Notes: generated from the sequence alone by a model not told the origin. Shown: positions 1 to 12,635, numbered from the stretch's first letter. The stretch: 64,000 nucleotides of DNA from Molossus alvarezi (GCA_037176705.1 JBAWUJ010000089.1:186001-250000), one strand, 5' to 3'. Numbers and translations are program-made.

Positions 1-710
1 ATCACTAATCATCAGAGAGATGCAAATTAAAACAACAATGAGTTATAACATCCCAATTGTCAGAATGACCGTCATCAACAAGTATTGGCGACGGTGTGGA
101 GAAAGGGGACCCTAGTACACTGCTGGAGGGAATGCAGACTGGTGCAGCCACTATAGAAAACAATATGGTGTTCCCTCAAAAAATTAAAAATTGAACTTCC
201 ATTTGACTCAATGATCCCACTTCTAGGAATATACCCTACCCATGTTCGTAGTAGCACTATATAATATAGTTAAAATCTGGAAACAGCCAAAATGTCCCAC
301 AGTAGATGAATGCATAAAAAACAAACAAACAAAAAACTGTGGTACATATACACAATAAAGTACTATGCAGCAGTAAGAAAGAATGATTTCTTATATTTTG
401 AGATGACATGGAGGGACCTGGAAAGTGTCATCCTAAGTGAAACAAATCCATCAGAAAAAGACAAGTATCATATGATCTCACTTATTTGCAGAATATAATA
501 AACATAACAGTCTGAGGAATGGGGTAGTCCCAAAGACGTAGAAATGGGGTACAAACTGACTACTCCCAGGAGAGGGGGTGGGGGGAAGAGATATAAACCA
601 CAGAACTTATATCCATGTATGCATGAAAAGCAGACATGGATAACAAAGCTGGGGAGAGGTTGGGGAGGGAGGGGAGGGAGGAATCAGTGGGGGAAAACAC
701 AAACATCTGG
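1..710 (+). mobile_element. L1 3' fragment (ORF2 end and 3'UTR)
   Basis: This is the end of LINE-1 ORF2 and its 3'UTR in sense orientation. The same blocks recur at 6,480-7,250 and, reversed, at 44,410-45,240. Recognisable stretches are atcatcagagagatgcaaat, the 'gtggtacatatacacaata' block and the G-rich 3'UTR near 565-690. The left end is cut by the window. The ORF2 frame is broken by stops and small indels. Confidence 0.9.
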
Positions 711-860
711 TTGAGATAGATCATTAGTGGCTACATAGATGATGGATAAATAATAGATTGAAGATAGATGAAGACAAAATAGATAAATGGAAGTGTATAT
801 GCTAGATAGATGATAGCTAGTTACAGATAGGTTATGTAAATATATATGTGGATTTAACAA
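711..860. repeat. degenerate GATA-type simple repeat
   Basis: The stretch is rich in gatagatg and gatagata words with many substitutions. It lies between two L1 fragments and looks like an old simple repeat grown at an L1 3' tail. Confidence 0.6.
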
Positions 861-879
861 CAAAATTTTAGATATCATA

Positions 880-1254
880 CACAGCAGAATTTTTATAGAT
901 ACAACATATAAGACAACAGACATATACACACCAAAAACAAAAAATGAACATGAGGGACTACATCAAACTGAAGAGCTTCTGCACAGCAAAAGAAACAACC
1001 ATCAAAACAGAACGGGATCCTACTATCTGAAGGACCATAATCGCCAATGATGTATCAGATAAGGATTAATTTGAAAATATATAGAGTGCTTATAAAACTC
1101 AACAATAGGAAGACAAAGAACCCAATTAAGAAATGGGCAGAGAAATAAAATAGACACCTCTCCAAACAGGACATACAAATAGTAAGAGACATATGAAGAA
1201 ATGCTCAACATCACTAATCATCAGACAGATGCCAATTATAAAAACAATGAGATA
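880..1254 (+). mobile_element. L1 ORF2 3' fragment
   Basis: The sequence matches the ORF2 region preceding the 3' end in the other elements here ('ctgcacagcaaaagaaacaa', 'atgggcagagaaataaa', 'cacctctccaaacaggac'). It stops abruptly where the GC-rich 5'UTR of the next L1 begins, so that younger element probably inserted into it. Confidence 0.85.
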
Positions 1255-2081
1255 AGGGGACTCAGCGGGAAGCTGCTGCCGCCTTGGCTGTGACCCCGGC
1301 TGAGTCCTGGGAACTCTGCTGCCTGCTAAGCCCTCAGCTGGTGCTGCACAGACTCGCTGGGACCTGGGGACTCTGCTGGAAGCTGCTGCTACCTCGGTAG
1401 TGTCTCGCTACTGTGGCTTAGTTCTGTCACTTCTGCTGAGGTGATGCCCTTAGCTGGGGTGAGAGCCGTGGCCGCCCATGGCCAGAAGCAGCGCCCTTGG
1501 GTTAAAAGTCCCAGGTGGCTTGAAGACGCAGAGTCTAGACACAAAATAAATTGGCAGCAGCCATTGACCTTGGGCTCCGGCACAGGAAAGACAGAATGTA
1601 CTGGAACTGTGGGGGTCACTGGGGTTTTGGAGGATGCTCAGAGCTTTTGCTATGTGCAGCCAAGCAAGACTGTGGTGATTTTACTCCTTCCCAGGGCCCA
1701 GGGGAGAGGGGGCCCCTCCCCCAGAGATTCAACACCACCTGGTGGCCACTGAAATGCTAACTGAAGCGCATTAACAAGCAGCAGCTGCCCCACCTTCAGG
1801 AAATCATCTTACACTCAGGACCAAGGGGAGTTATTCAGGCAAATGAGAAATCAAGGTTCTTCAAGTGACCACTACTAATAGCCTCCAGGCAAAAAACGCT
1901 AGAGGATAACTACCATTGCCTTGGTTAGCAACACTAACCAGAAAAGCTAAGACTTGACAGTGGTGTTTAAAGTGGGTCCTCCCTGGCTCATTCAAACCCA
2001 GGGGAGGGAGTGACCAACAGCAGAACAACAACACCCACAGGGAAAATTTGGCACACTCCAAAGCCCACTGTGATAGCCGAA
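1255..2081 (+). promoter_or_regulatory. L1 5'UTR (internal promoter region)
   Basis: GC-rich leader of the L1 above. The first 200 bases contain loosely repeated gctgggac/gctgctg words, followed by the conserved block at about 1,550-2,060 that aligns by eye with the reversed 49,450-50,000 of the younger L1. It ends at the ORF1 start codon at 2,082. In LINE-1 this region drives sense transcription. It is also the place where these subfamilies differ most. Confidence 0.8.
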
Positions 2082-2983
2082 ATGGTGAAAAACAGAAATA
2101 AAAATCAAATGAAAGAACAAGAGACCTCTACTAAAGATGGGATACATGAGGCGCAGTTAACCAAGTTAACAGAACTAGAATTTAGAGCCATGATCTTGAG
2201 GAAGTTCAACAGCATGTGTAAGGACATGAGCACCATGAGTAAAGACATAGAAATGTTAAAAATCAACCAGATGGAAATTAAAACCAACAAGAAGAAATAA
2301 AAAATGACATATCAGAAATGAAAAATATATGGGAATGTCTAAAAAAGCACAGTAGGGGAAGCTGAGGACCGGATCAGTGAATTAGAAGACAGGGTAGAAA
2401 AAATCAACCAATCAGAAAACCAACAGAAAAAAACGATTAAAAAACAGGAAGACCACTTAAGAGAACTGTGGGACAACTGGAAACAAAATAATATTCTCAT
2501 TATAGGAGTCCCTGAAGAAGAAGAAAATGAACAAGGTTTAGAGAATATATTCAAAGAAATAGTGACAGAAAACTTCCCTAATTTGGTGAACGAAAAAGGC
2601 ATTCAAGTTCAAGAAGCACAGAGGGCCACAAGTAAGAAGAACCCAAACAGGCCCACACCAAAACACATAGTAATCAAACTGCCAAAAATTAAAGACAAAG
2701 AGAGAATCCTAAAAGCAGCAAGAGAAAAGCAACAGGTTACATTCAAAGGAAAACCCTTAAGGATCTCAGCTGACTTTTCACAAGAAACACTACAGGCCAG
2801 AAGGGAATGGCATGAAGTAATCAAGGTCATGAAAAACAAGGATCTGAATCAAAGACTACTCTACCCAGCAGGCTATCATTCAAAATAGAAGGTCAAATAA
2901 AGAGCTTCCCAGACAAAAAAAGGCTAAGGGAATACATAAGCTCCAAACCAGCACTGCAAGAAATGTTAAAAGGACTGCGGTAA
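2082..2983 (+). pseudogene. L1 ORF1 remnant
   Basis: ORF1p is the trimeric RNA-binding chaperone of L1. Visible are the N-terminal coiled-coil heptads (MVKNRNKNQMKEQ onward, MSKDIEMLKINQMEIK), the central RRM block (IIGVPEEE-like around 2,500) and the C-terminal block (RILKAAREKQQVTFKGKP, 2,700-2,890). Compared with the younger copy at 48,540-49,433, one A is missing in the run near 2,280 (attaaaacc against attaaaaacc). This shifts the frame and gives a TAA at 2,298. A further frame break occurs near 2,340. The start is the ATG in aaatggtgaaa, shared by all ORF1 copies here. Confidence 0.85.
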
Positions 2984-3028
2984 TTAGCAGGAGAAATGGG
3001 AGGGAAAACAGAACCACACTAAACAAAA

Positions 3029-6000
3029 ATGGCAATAAATAAGTACATATCAATAATCACCTTAAAGGTAAATGGATTCCATGTTCCCATAAAATGACAC
3101 AAAGTAGCTGATTGGATAAGAAAGCATGACTCATCTATATGTTGTTTACAAGAGATCCACCACACAACAAAAGACTCACATAGATTGAAAATGAAGGGAT
3201 GGAAAACAATCTTCGAAGCAAACAAAAAGGAAAAGATAGCTGGGGTAGCAATAGTCATATCTGAAAAAACAGACTCCAAAATGAAGGCCATAACTAGAGA
3301 CAAAGAAGGGCACTACATAATATTGAAAGGATCTATCCAAAAGGAAGATATAATCTTGATAAACATATATGAACCCAACATAGGAGCACCAAAATATATT
3401 TAAAAATCTTCTGGAGGACTTCAAAAAAGAAATCAATAACAATACAATCATAGCACGGGACTTCAACACCCCGCTGACATCACTGGATAGATCTCCTAGA
3501 CAAAAAATAAGCAAGGACACAGAGACTCTAAATGAAGCACTAAACCCAATGGTTCTAATAGATATCTACAAAGAATTACACCCCAATCTTACAGATTTCA
3601 AATTGTTCTCAAGTGCATGGGACATTCTCAAAGATAGACCACATGTTAGGGTACAAACTAAGTCTATACAAGTTCAAGAAGACTGAAATCATATCAAGCA
3701 TCTTCTCAGATCACAATGGCATTAAACTAGAATTGAATGTCAAAAGAACATACAAAGATCTTTGAACACATGGAAGCTAAATAGCATGTTATTCAACAAT
3801 GAATGGGTTACCGAGGAGATCAAGGGAGAAATTAAAAACTTCCTAGAGCCCTAGCCAGTTTGGCTCAGTAGTTAAAGTGTCGACCTGCAGTCCACAGAAA
3901 CCCGGATTCGGTTCCAGCTAAGGGCACGTACCTCAGTGTCAGTTTGTCCCCAGCTCTGGTTTGATAATGTGGGTGGCAACCACTCGATATATTCCTTTCA
4001 CATCAATGTTTCTCTTGCTCTCTCTCCCTCCCACTCTATCTGAACAAAATATCGAAAGATGTCCTCAGGTGATAATAAAAATAAATAAATAAAAATAACT
4101 TTATAAAAACTTCCTAGAAACCAGTGAAAATGAACACACAACAGCACAAAATCTATGGGATGCAGCAAAAGCAGTTCTGAGAGGGAAGTTCATAGCAGTT
4201 CAGGCCTTCCTCAAAAAACAAGAAAAATCTCTAATAGATTATCTAACCTCACAACTTAAAGAACTAGAGAGCAAACAAAAAGAAAACCCCAGAGCAAGTA
4301 GAAGGAAGGAAATAGCAAATATCAGAGCAGAAATAAATGACATAAAGACCAAAAAACAATTCAAAGGATCAATAAAACAAAGACCTGATTTTTTGAAAAG
4401 ATAAACAAGATTGATGGACCCTTAGCTAGACACACCAAGAAACAAAGAGAGAGAAACCAAATACACAGAAAGGAAAGAGGAGTTCAACAATCTAAGCGAA
4501 ATGGACAAATTTCTAGAAACACATAGTCTCCCAAAACTGGATCACGAAGAGATAGAAAACTTGAACAAACCAATAACAACAGAAGAAATTGAAGGTGTAA
4601 TCAAGACTCTCCCAGCAAACAAAAGCCCAGGCCCAGATGGGTTTACAGGAGAGTTTTACCGAACATTCAATGAAGAACTAATACCCATTCTCCTCAAACT
4701 ATTTCAAAAAATTTAAGAAGAAAAAAGACTTCCATACTCGTTTTATGAAGACAGCATAATTCTAATTCCAAAATAAGAAAAGGATAATGCAAAGAACGAA
4801 AACTATAGGCAGATATCCCTGTTGAACATAGATGCAAAAATCCTGAACAAAATACTAGCAAATCGGATCCAGCAATACACCAAAAAAATTACCCACCATG
4901 ACCAAGTGGGATTCATCCCAGTGATGCAAGGCTGGTACAATATTCACAAATCCATCAATGTGATACACCACATAAATAAAATGAAGAATAAAAACCACAT
5001 AATAATATCAATAGATGCTGAAAAAGCCTTTGACAAAATCCAGGATCCATTTCTGATAAAAACGCTCAGCAGCGTGGGAATAGAGGGATCATATCTAGAC
5101 ATAATAAAGGCCATATATGAAAGACCTACAGCCAACATCATACTCAATGGGCAAAAACTAAAAGCATTTCCCTTAAGAACAGGAAGAAGGCAAGGATGCC
5201 CACTTTCACCACTCCTATTTAACATAGTACTGGAACACTTAGCCACCGCAATCAGAGAGGAAGAAAAAATAAAAGGGATCCAAATTGGAAAGGAGGAAGT
5301 GAAATTGTCATTATTTGCAGATGACATGATACTGTACATAGATTACGCCAAAGACTCCACCAAAAGTTTACTAGACTTAATAAATGAATTTGGCAAAGTA
5401 GCAGGAGAAAAAATTAAAGTCAAGAAATCAATGGCATTCTTATACACCAATAATGAACTCATAGAAAGAGAAACTAAGAAAACAATCTCATTTACCATTG
5501 CGGCAAAAAAATTAAGATACCTAGGAATAAACTTAACCAAAGAAATAAAAAAAACTATTCACAGAAAACTACAGGTCATTGAAAAAAGAAATATAGGAAG
5601 ATATAAAAAAGTGGAAGCACATGCCCTGTTCATGGTTTGGGAGAAATAACATCATTAAAATGTCCATATTACCCAAAGCAATATATAGATTCAACGCCAT
5701 CCCCATCAAAATACCAATGGCATACTTCACAGAATTAGAACAATTACTTCAAAAGTTCATATGGAACCAAAAAAGGCCTCAAATAGCCACAGCAATCTTG
5801 AAAAGGAAGAACAAAGGTGGAGGGATCACAATACCAGATTTCAGGTTATACTACAAAGCCACCATAATCAAAACAGCCTGGTACTGGCACAAGAAACAGC
5901 ATATAGACCAGTGGAACAGAACAGAGAACCCAGAAATGGACCCAAGGCAATATGCTCAATTAATATTTGACAAAGGTGGCAAAAGCATACAGTGGAGTAA

Positions 6001-7034
6001 GGCCAGCCTCTTTAATAAATGGTGCTGGGAAAATTGGACAGCTACTTACAAAAAAATGAAACTAGACCACCAACTTACACCCTACACAAGAATAAACTCA
6101 AAATGAATAAAAGACTTAAATGTAACTCATGAATCCATAAAAATCCTAGAGGAGAATTTCAGACATCATATGCAGCAGAATTTTTACTGACACATCACCT
6201 AATGCAATAGAAACAAAGGAGAAAATGAACACATGGGACTACATCAAACTCAAAAGCTTACTGCACACCGAAAGATATAATCATCAAAATGGAAAGGCTA
6301 CCCACTGTATGGGAGAGTATAATTGCCAATGATATATCAGATAAGGGGTTAATTTCCAATACATATAGAGTGCTCATACAACTCCACTAAAGGAAGACAG
6401 AGAATCCAGTTAAAAAATGGGCAGAGAAACTAAATAGACACCTCTCTAAACAGGACATACAAATGACTAAGAAACATATGAAGAAATGCTCATCATCACT
6501 AATCATCAGAGAGATACAAATCAAAACAACAATGAGGTATCACCTCACACTTTTCAGAATGGCCACCATCAACAAATCATCAAACAACAAGTGTTGGCGA
6601 TGGTGTGGAGAAAAGAGGACTCTAGTGCACTGCTGTTGGGAATGCAGACTGGTGCAGCCACTATAAAAAACAATACGGTCTCACCTCCAAAAATTAAAAA
6701 TTGATCTTCCATTTGAACCAGTGATCCCACTTCTAGGAATATACTCTAAGAAGCATAAAACACCAATCAGAAAGAATATATGTACCCCCATGTTTGTAGC
6801 AGCATTATTTACAATCGCTAAGATCTGGAAACAGCCCAAGTGCCCATCAGTAGACGAATGGATCAAAAAGCTGTGGTACATATACACAATGAAGTACTAC
6901 GCAGCGGTAAAAAGAAAGATCTCTTATCCTTTGAGACTACATGGAGGGACCTGGAAAGTATCATCCTAAGTGAAACAAGCCAAACAGAGAAAGACAAATT
7001 TTATATAATCTCACTTATTTGTGGAATACAATGA
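3029..7034 (+). pseudogene. L1 ORF2 remnant
   Basis: ORF2p provides endonuclease and reverse transcriptase. The start ATG is in caaaaatggcaataaat. Endonuclease blocks lie at 3,100-3,700. RT motifs are visible in the open piece 4,822-5,649: [24 protein letters not shown] ([14 protein letters not shown] in the younger copy) and [10 protein letters not shown]. The C-terminal cysteine cluster (KCWRWCGEK...CCWEC) is at about 6,590-6,650. The frame is broken several times (for example TAA near 4,714 and stops after 5,649), and a SINE splits it at 3,848. Confidence 0.88.
3848..4104 (+). mobile_element. VES-type tRNA-derived SINE inside L1 ORF2
   Basis: The head reads gccctagccagtttggctca (box A area), followed by a box B-like gattcggttcc, the 'aagggcacgtacct' body, a ctctctctccctcc tract and an A/T-rich tail. 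It is flanked by a 14-bp target-site duplication aaaaacttcctaga at 3,834-3,847 and 4,105-4,118. This proves retrotransposition into the L1 after that L1 had landed. Confidence 0.93.
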
Positions 7035-7269
7035 ACATAACAGTTTGAGGAATGGGGTAGTCCCAGAGACACGGAAGCGGGTTATAGACTGACAATCCCC
7101 TAAAAAGTGGGGAGGTGGGGGAGGGATGAACCACAGAACTTATACGCATGTATGCATGAACAGTGGACATGGACAACAATCTGGAGAAGGGGCAGGGAGG
7201 GAGGGGGAGGGGTGAATCAATGGGGGACAAAAGTAGAAACATCTGTAACAAAAATTAATCAATAATAAA

Positions 7270-9891
7270 AAAAAAAAGAAAATAGGAGGTGAAATAAAGG
7301 AAGAGCTTCCCAAAAAGAATAATTGAATATGTTAGCCACGACCAGCTCTCTAAGAAATGTTAAAAGGGGTGCTATAATAAACAGAAGATATAGGAAGAGA
7401 AATATAACCTTAATAAATGTAAATTGCAATAAATAAGTACATATCAATAATTGCCTTAAACACAAATAGATTAAACACTCCCATGAAAAGACACAGAGTA
7501 GCTGAATACATAAGAATGCATAACTCTGCCTTAAACACAAATAGATTAAACACTCCCATGAAGAGACACAGAGTAGCTGAATACATAAGAATGCATAGCT
7601 CATATATATGTTGTTTAGAAGAGACCCAACTCACAACAAAAGCCTTACAGATGTAGAAAGTGAAGAGATGGGAAAATGAAAATGAATTACAAAAAAATAC
7701 ACAAAAACATTTCAATACATAAAGACTCAATAGCATGTTATTAAACAATGAGTGGGATCACAAGGAGATCAAGAAAAAATTAAAAACTTCATAGAGTCCA
7801 ATGAAAATGAACATACAACAACACAAAATCAATGGGATTCAGTGAAAGTAGTCTTGATAGGAAAGTTTGTACCATTCATGTCTACCTCAGGAAACTAGAT
7901 ATTCTAATTGACTATCTTACATCAGAACTTAAAAAACCGGAACAAAAACAAAACAAATAAACAAACAGAAAAAAAGAGTAAGTAGTAGGAAATGAATAGG
8001 AAAGATCACAGAAGAAATAGTCAACGTACGACTGAAAAAAAATTCAAAAGATGAACAAATGAACAAATTTCTAGAAATACATAATCTCCCAGAACTGAAC
8101 AAGGAAGAGATAGAAAACTTGAACAGACCAATCACAACTAAGAAAATTGAAGATATAACCAAGAATCTCCCAGCAAACAAAAGCCCAGTCTCAGACGGTT
8201 TCATGGGGGTGTTTTACTGAACATTAAAAGACTCACACCCATTGTTCTCAAACTGTTTCAAAAAAATCCAAGAAGACGGAACACTTCCAAACACACTCTA
8301 TGAGACCAACATAATCCTAATTCCCAAACCAGATGAAGACACTACAAACAAAAGAAACCAACAGGCCAATATTCCTGATTAACACACATGCCACAATTCT
8401 TAACAAAATATTAGCCAATCAAATCCAGCAATACATCAAATACATTATTAATCATGACCAAGTGGGTTACATTCCAGGCACTCAAGGATTGTATAATATA
8501 TGCAAATCAATAAATGTGATATATCGCATAAACCAAATAAAAGATAAAGACCACATGATCATATCAATATATGCTAAAAAAGCATTCGACAAAATCCAGC
8601 ACCCATTTTGGATAAAAACACTCAGCAATGTGATAATCGGGGGCCATATCGAAATATAATAAAGGCCGCATATGACAAACACAGCCAACAACATACTCAA
8701 TGGTCAAAGACAAAAGGCATTCCCCTTAAGAATGAGAACAAGACAGGGATGCCCACTTTTGCCACTCTTATTGAACATAGTACTGGAAGTCTTACACACA
8801 GCAATTAGACATGAAGAGAAAATAAAAGAGATCCAAATTGAAAAGGAAGAAGTGAAACTGTCATTCCATGTAAATGACATAATATGGTAAAAAAAACATC
8901 CTAAAGACTCCATCAAAAATCTACTAGACTTAATAAATAAAATTGGCAAAATGGCAGGATGCAAAATTAATGTCAAGAAATTGATGGCATTTTTATACAC
9001 CCAATCTGAAAGCACAGAAAGAGAAACTAAAAAATCAATTTCATTTACCATCACAGCACAAGAAATTAAAATACCTAGCAATACACTTCACCAAAGAAGT
9101 AAAGGATTTCTTCACAGATAAGTACAGGTCTTTGCAATTAGAAGTGGAGGAAGATATAAAAAAATGAAAGCATATACCTTGTTCATGGAATAGAAGAATT
9201 AACATCATTAAAATGTCCATATTACCCAAAGCAATCTATACATTCAATGCAATCCTGACAGAAATACCAACGACTTACATCACAGAACTAGAACAAACAC
9301 TCCGAAAGTTTATATAAAACTAAAAACCAAACCTAGTAGCCACACAAATCTTGAAAAAAAAGAACAAAGTAGGAGGGATCACATCACCAGATTTCAGGTT
9401 ATACCACAAAGCCACTGTAATGAAAATAAGCCTGGTACTGGCATAGGAATAGGCAGATAGATAAATGCAACAGAATAGAAAACCAGAAATTGATCCAAGA
9501 CAATATGCTCAATTAACAATTCACAACATTGGTAAGAACATACAGAGGAGTCAAGACAGTCTCTTCAATAAATGGTTTTGGAAAAACTGGACTGCTACTT
9601 GCAAAATAAAATGAAGCTAGACCACCAATTTACAGCATACATGAGAATAAACTTGAATTGGATAAAATACTTAAAGGTACCTTGTGAATCCATACAAATG
9701 CTAGAAGAAAGTGCAGGCAACAAATTTTCAGACATAGCAAAATTTTCACTGATACAACACTTAAGCCAACAGACATATACACACCAAAAAAAAAAAAAAA
9801 AAAAATTAACATGTGGGACTGCATCAAACTGAAAAGCTTCTGCACAGCAAAAGAAAGAACCATCAAAATGGAAAGGGATCCTACTTTCTAG
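7270..9891 (+). mobile_element. L1 fragment (end of ORF1 through most of ORF2)
   Basis: Begins in the C-terminal part of ORF1 (aaataaaggaagagcttccc) and crosses into ORF2 near 7,428. RT blocks are visible at 8,550-8,890 ([26 protein letters not shown]; the YADD-type site is degraded to HVNDIIW). It continues to 'gaaagggatcctactttcta', where the next L1 5'UTR starts. It is more diverged than the element to its left, and part of the endonuclease-to-RT linker (after about 7,660) is missing. Confidence 0.88.
7453..7602 (+). repeat. 75-bp tandem duplication within L1 ORF2
   Basis: Two adjacent copies, 7,453-7,527 and 7,528-7,602, each starting gccttaaacacaaatagatt, differ at only two or so positions. 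The length is 25 codons, so the ORF2 endonuclease frame is kept. It repeats the region around the LNxNGLN motif. Confidence 0.93.
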
Positions 9892-10734
9892 AAGACACTG
9901 ATTCAACCCTGGTAGGCTTGCGAGGATGCCAGAGGGGCCCGGGAGGCCATTGTCCTGGGCTGGGACCTGCAGCAGCCTCGGCGTGGACCTGTGGCCCTGG
10001 TTGGGACCTGCTACAACCCCATCTGGGACCTGCGGCCCTGGCTGGGACCTTCTGCGGCCTCAGCTGGCACATGAAGCGGTCTAGGTTGAAACTTGTGGGC
10101 TTAGCTGGGACCAGCGGCCTCAGCTGGAAGCTGCGCCCTTGCCTGGGATATGTGGCCTAGGCTGGAACCTGCAGCTTCCTAAGCTGGGATCAGCGGCCTC
10201 TGCTGGATCCTGTGACTTCTGCTTGGTGCTACGCCCTTGACTGGGAGCTGTTGCAGCCTCACCTACACTTAGCTGGGAGTTGAGCCCTTAGGTTAAAGTC
10301 TCAGGTTGCTCCACAGTGCAAAGCCCACACAGAGACTAAATTGGCAGCAGGCACTCACCTTGGGATCTGGCAGAGGGAGGGCAGATGGGACTGGAACTGT
10401 GTGGGGATACTCAGGATTTGGAGGGTGCTCAGAGCTTTTGCTGAGTGCAACCACTCAGGACTCCGGTCATCTGACTCCTTCCCAGGGCCCTGAAGAGAGG
10501 CAAAGGCCCCTCCCTCAAAGATTCAAACCCACCAGGTAGCCATTGAAGTGCTAATTGAGGCCCATTATCAGCCAGCATCTGCCCCATTCTCAGGAAATCC
10601 TCCTACACTGAGCATATGAGGGAGTATTTCATTCAACTCAGAAACCAAGGTTCTTCAGGTGACCACGACAAATACCTTCAGAAAAAAACTAGATGATAAC
10701 TACGATTGCCTGGGCTAGCAACTCTAACCAGGAA
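9892..10734 (+). mobile_element. L1 5'UTR of an internally deleted element
   Basis: It starts gaagacactgattcaaccct, which aligns with the 5'UTR of the young L1 (reverse of about 50,070-50,095). It contains a run of about 20-bp repeats of the type gctgggacctgcggcc (9,957-10,270), then the conserved block ending 'tctaaccagga' at 10,733. ORF1 and nearly all of ORF2 are absent: the next base belongs to the very end of ORF2. Confidence 0.85.
9957..10270 (+). repeat. short tandem repeats (about 20 bp) in L1 5'UTR
   Basis: The word gggacctg recurs at about 9,962, 9,983 (as tggacctg), 10,003 and 10,025 with 20-22 base spacing, followed by degenerate units (gctgggaccagcggcctc and so on). The younger element at 50,000 has a much shorter version, so unit number varies between copies. 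Confidence 0.7.
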
Positions 10735-10972
10735 TGTGCTCATCAGAAGATGAATGGATACTAAAGCTCTGGTACATATACACAATGAAGTACTATGCAG
10801 ATGTAAGAAAAAAGATTTCTCATCCTTTGAGACTACACAGAGGGTCCTGGAAACTATTATCTTAAGCAAAACATGCCAAACAGAGAGAGACAAGTATCAT
10901 ATGATCTCACTTATTTGTGGAATATAATGAACATAACAGTCTGTGAAATGGGGTAGTCCCAGAAACGCGGGA
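10735..10972 (+). mobile_element. L1 3' end joined to the preceding 5'UTR
   Basis: From 'tgtgctcatcagaagatga' this is the last part of ORF2 and the beginning of the 3'UTR (gaatggggtagtcccagaaa). The junction with the 5'UTR at 10,734 falls where other copies have a GTAAG-type donor on the left and an AG before tgtccatcag on the right. It is cut by the 5' end of the next L1 near 10,972. Confidence 0.8.
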
Positions 10973-12635
10973 GCCCACAGACAGCAGAATACTTAGCTGT
11001 AACCAGAGCACTTGAGGCATAAAGACCAACCCCACTCCACAGAGCAGGGAGCAGGAAGAGAATGCTAAAATAGTCACAGCCACTGACCTGGGAGCTAGGG
11101 CACAAAGAGGTTAGACTACGCTTGAACAGTGTGCGGACACCTGGGATATGGAGGGCACTAAATTTTTTTGCTGAGTTGCGGTCACAAAGAACGGTGGCCA
11201 GTGTGCACTTTCTGGAAGCTGTGGAAAAAAGCAGCAAGACCCCTTCTCGGAGATTCATACTTTCCCTGGTGAGACAAAGAAATGCATATTGAGGCTCATT
11301 AATAACGAATATCTATCCCAGCTTCTGGAAATCCTCTTATGCAGAGCACCAGGGTTAAATTCCAAGGCACTGATTACCTGAGATCACTACCCACCAGGAA
11401 AAAGTTAGAGGATAATTGAACCTGTCTTGGGCTTGCAAATCTACCCAGGAAAGTTAAGACTCGACAGTGGTGTTTACTGTGGGTCCCCCGAGGCTCATCC
11501 AAACACAGTAGAGGGAGCCCTAAACAGCAGAACACCAACACCCATAGGGGAAATTTGGCAGGCTCCACAACCCACTGAGTTAGCCAAAATGATAAAACAA
11601 ACAAACATATTCCAAATGAATGAACAAGGGAACTCTATCAAAGATGAGATCAATGAAATTTAGCTAAGCAAATTATCAGAGGTACAATTCAGAGCCATGA
11701 TCTTGATGAAGCTCAACAGCATGAGTAAGGACATCATCACCATGAGTAAAGATGTAGAAACAATGCAAACCAACCAAGTGGAAATAAAGAATGACACAGC
11801 AGAAATTAAGAACACACTGCAAGAACTAAGCAGCAGAGTAGACGAACCTCAGGACCGGATCAGTGAATTAGAAGACAGGGAAGAAAAAATCAACCAATCA
11901 TGAAATAAAAATGAAAACACAATTGAAAAACAGGAAGACAGCTTAAGACAACTTGGGGGGGGGGTAACTGAAAACGGAATAAACTTCACATCATAGTAGT
12001 CCCCGCAGAGGAAGAAAATGGGCAAGGATTACAGAATATATTTGAAGAAATACTGACAGAAAACATTCCTCACTTGGCGAAGGAAGAAGGCATTCAAGTT
12101 CAAGAAGCACAGAGAGCCCCAAATAAGAAGAACCCAAACAGGCCCACACCAAGACACATACTAATTAAAATAACAAAAAGTTAAAGACAAAAAAAAAAAA
12201 AAGAGAGAATCCTAAAGGCAGCAAAAGATAAGCAACAGCTTACCAACAAAGGAAACCCCAAAGGCTCTTAGCTGACTTCTCAACAGAAACACTACAGGCC
12301 AGAAGGGAGTGCCATGAAGTAATCAAGGTCATGAAGAACAAGGATCTGTATCCAAGACTACTATATCCAGCAAGGCTATCATTCAAAATAGGTCAAATAA
12401 AAACTTTCCAGACCAAATAAAAATAAAAATAAAAAAAAAACTAAGGGAATATATTAACACAAATCCAGCACTGCAAAATATGCTAAAAGGACTGCTGTAA
12501 TTAATAGAAGAAATGGGAAGAAAAATAGGACCACACAAACAAAAATGGAAATAAATAAGTACATATCAATTATCACCTTAAATGTACATGGTTTGAATGC
12601 TCTGGTAGAAAGACGTAGAGTAAATGACATGGAAA
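10973..12635 (+). mobile_element. L1 5' half: 5'UTR, ORF1 remnant, start of ORF2
   Basis: 5'UTR 10,973-11,588 of a distinct, more diverged subfamily; ORF1 remnant 11,589-12,500; ORF2 start at about 12,545 ('atggaaataaataagtacat'). After about 30 ORF2 codons the sequence jumps to an L1 3'UTR at about 12,636. ORF1 has a TGA near 11,901 and several indels, including an inserted G run (cttggggggggggtaac, about 11,955). Confidence 0.85.
11589..12500 (+). pseudogene. L1 ORF1 remnant
   Basis: Same architecture as the other ORF1 copies: N-terminal coiled coil (MSKDIITMSKDVETMQTNQVEIK, then ELSSRVDEPQDRISELEDREEK), central RRM-like part and C-terminal block. The frame breaks at 11,661 (TAG), 11,901 (TGA) and at an A-run near 12,190. 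It would encode the RNA-binding chaperone of L1 if intact; here it is dead. Confidence 0.8.

Larger units (their letters stand above)
1255..7260 (+). mobile_element. full-length decayed L1, plus strand
   Basis: A complete L1 body of about 6 kb: GC-rich 5'UTR (1,255-2,081), ORF1 remnant (2,082-2,983), short inter-ORF spacer, ORF2 remnant (3,029-7,034), then the G-rich 3'UTR and an A-rich tail at about 7,255. ORF2 is interrupted by a SINE at 3,848-4,104. Both ORFs carry frameshifts and stops, so the element cannot move on its own. The tail runs directly into another L1 fragment, showing stacked insertion. Confidence 0.92.
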
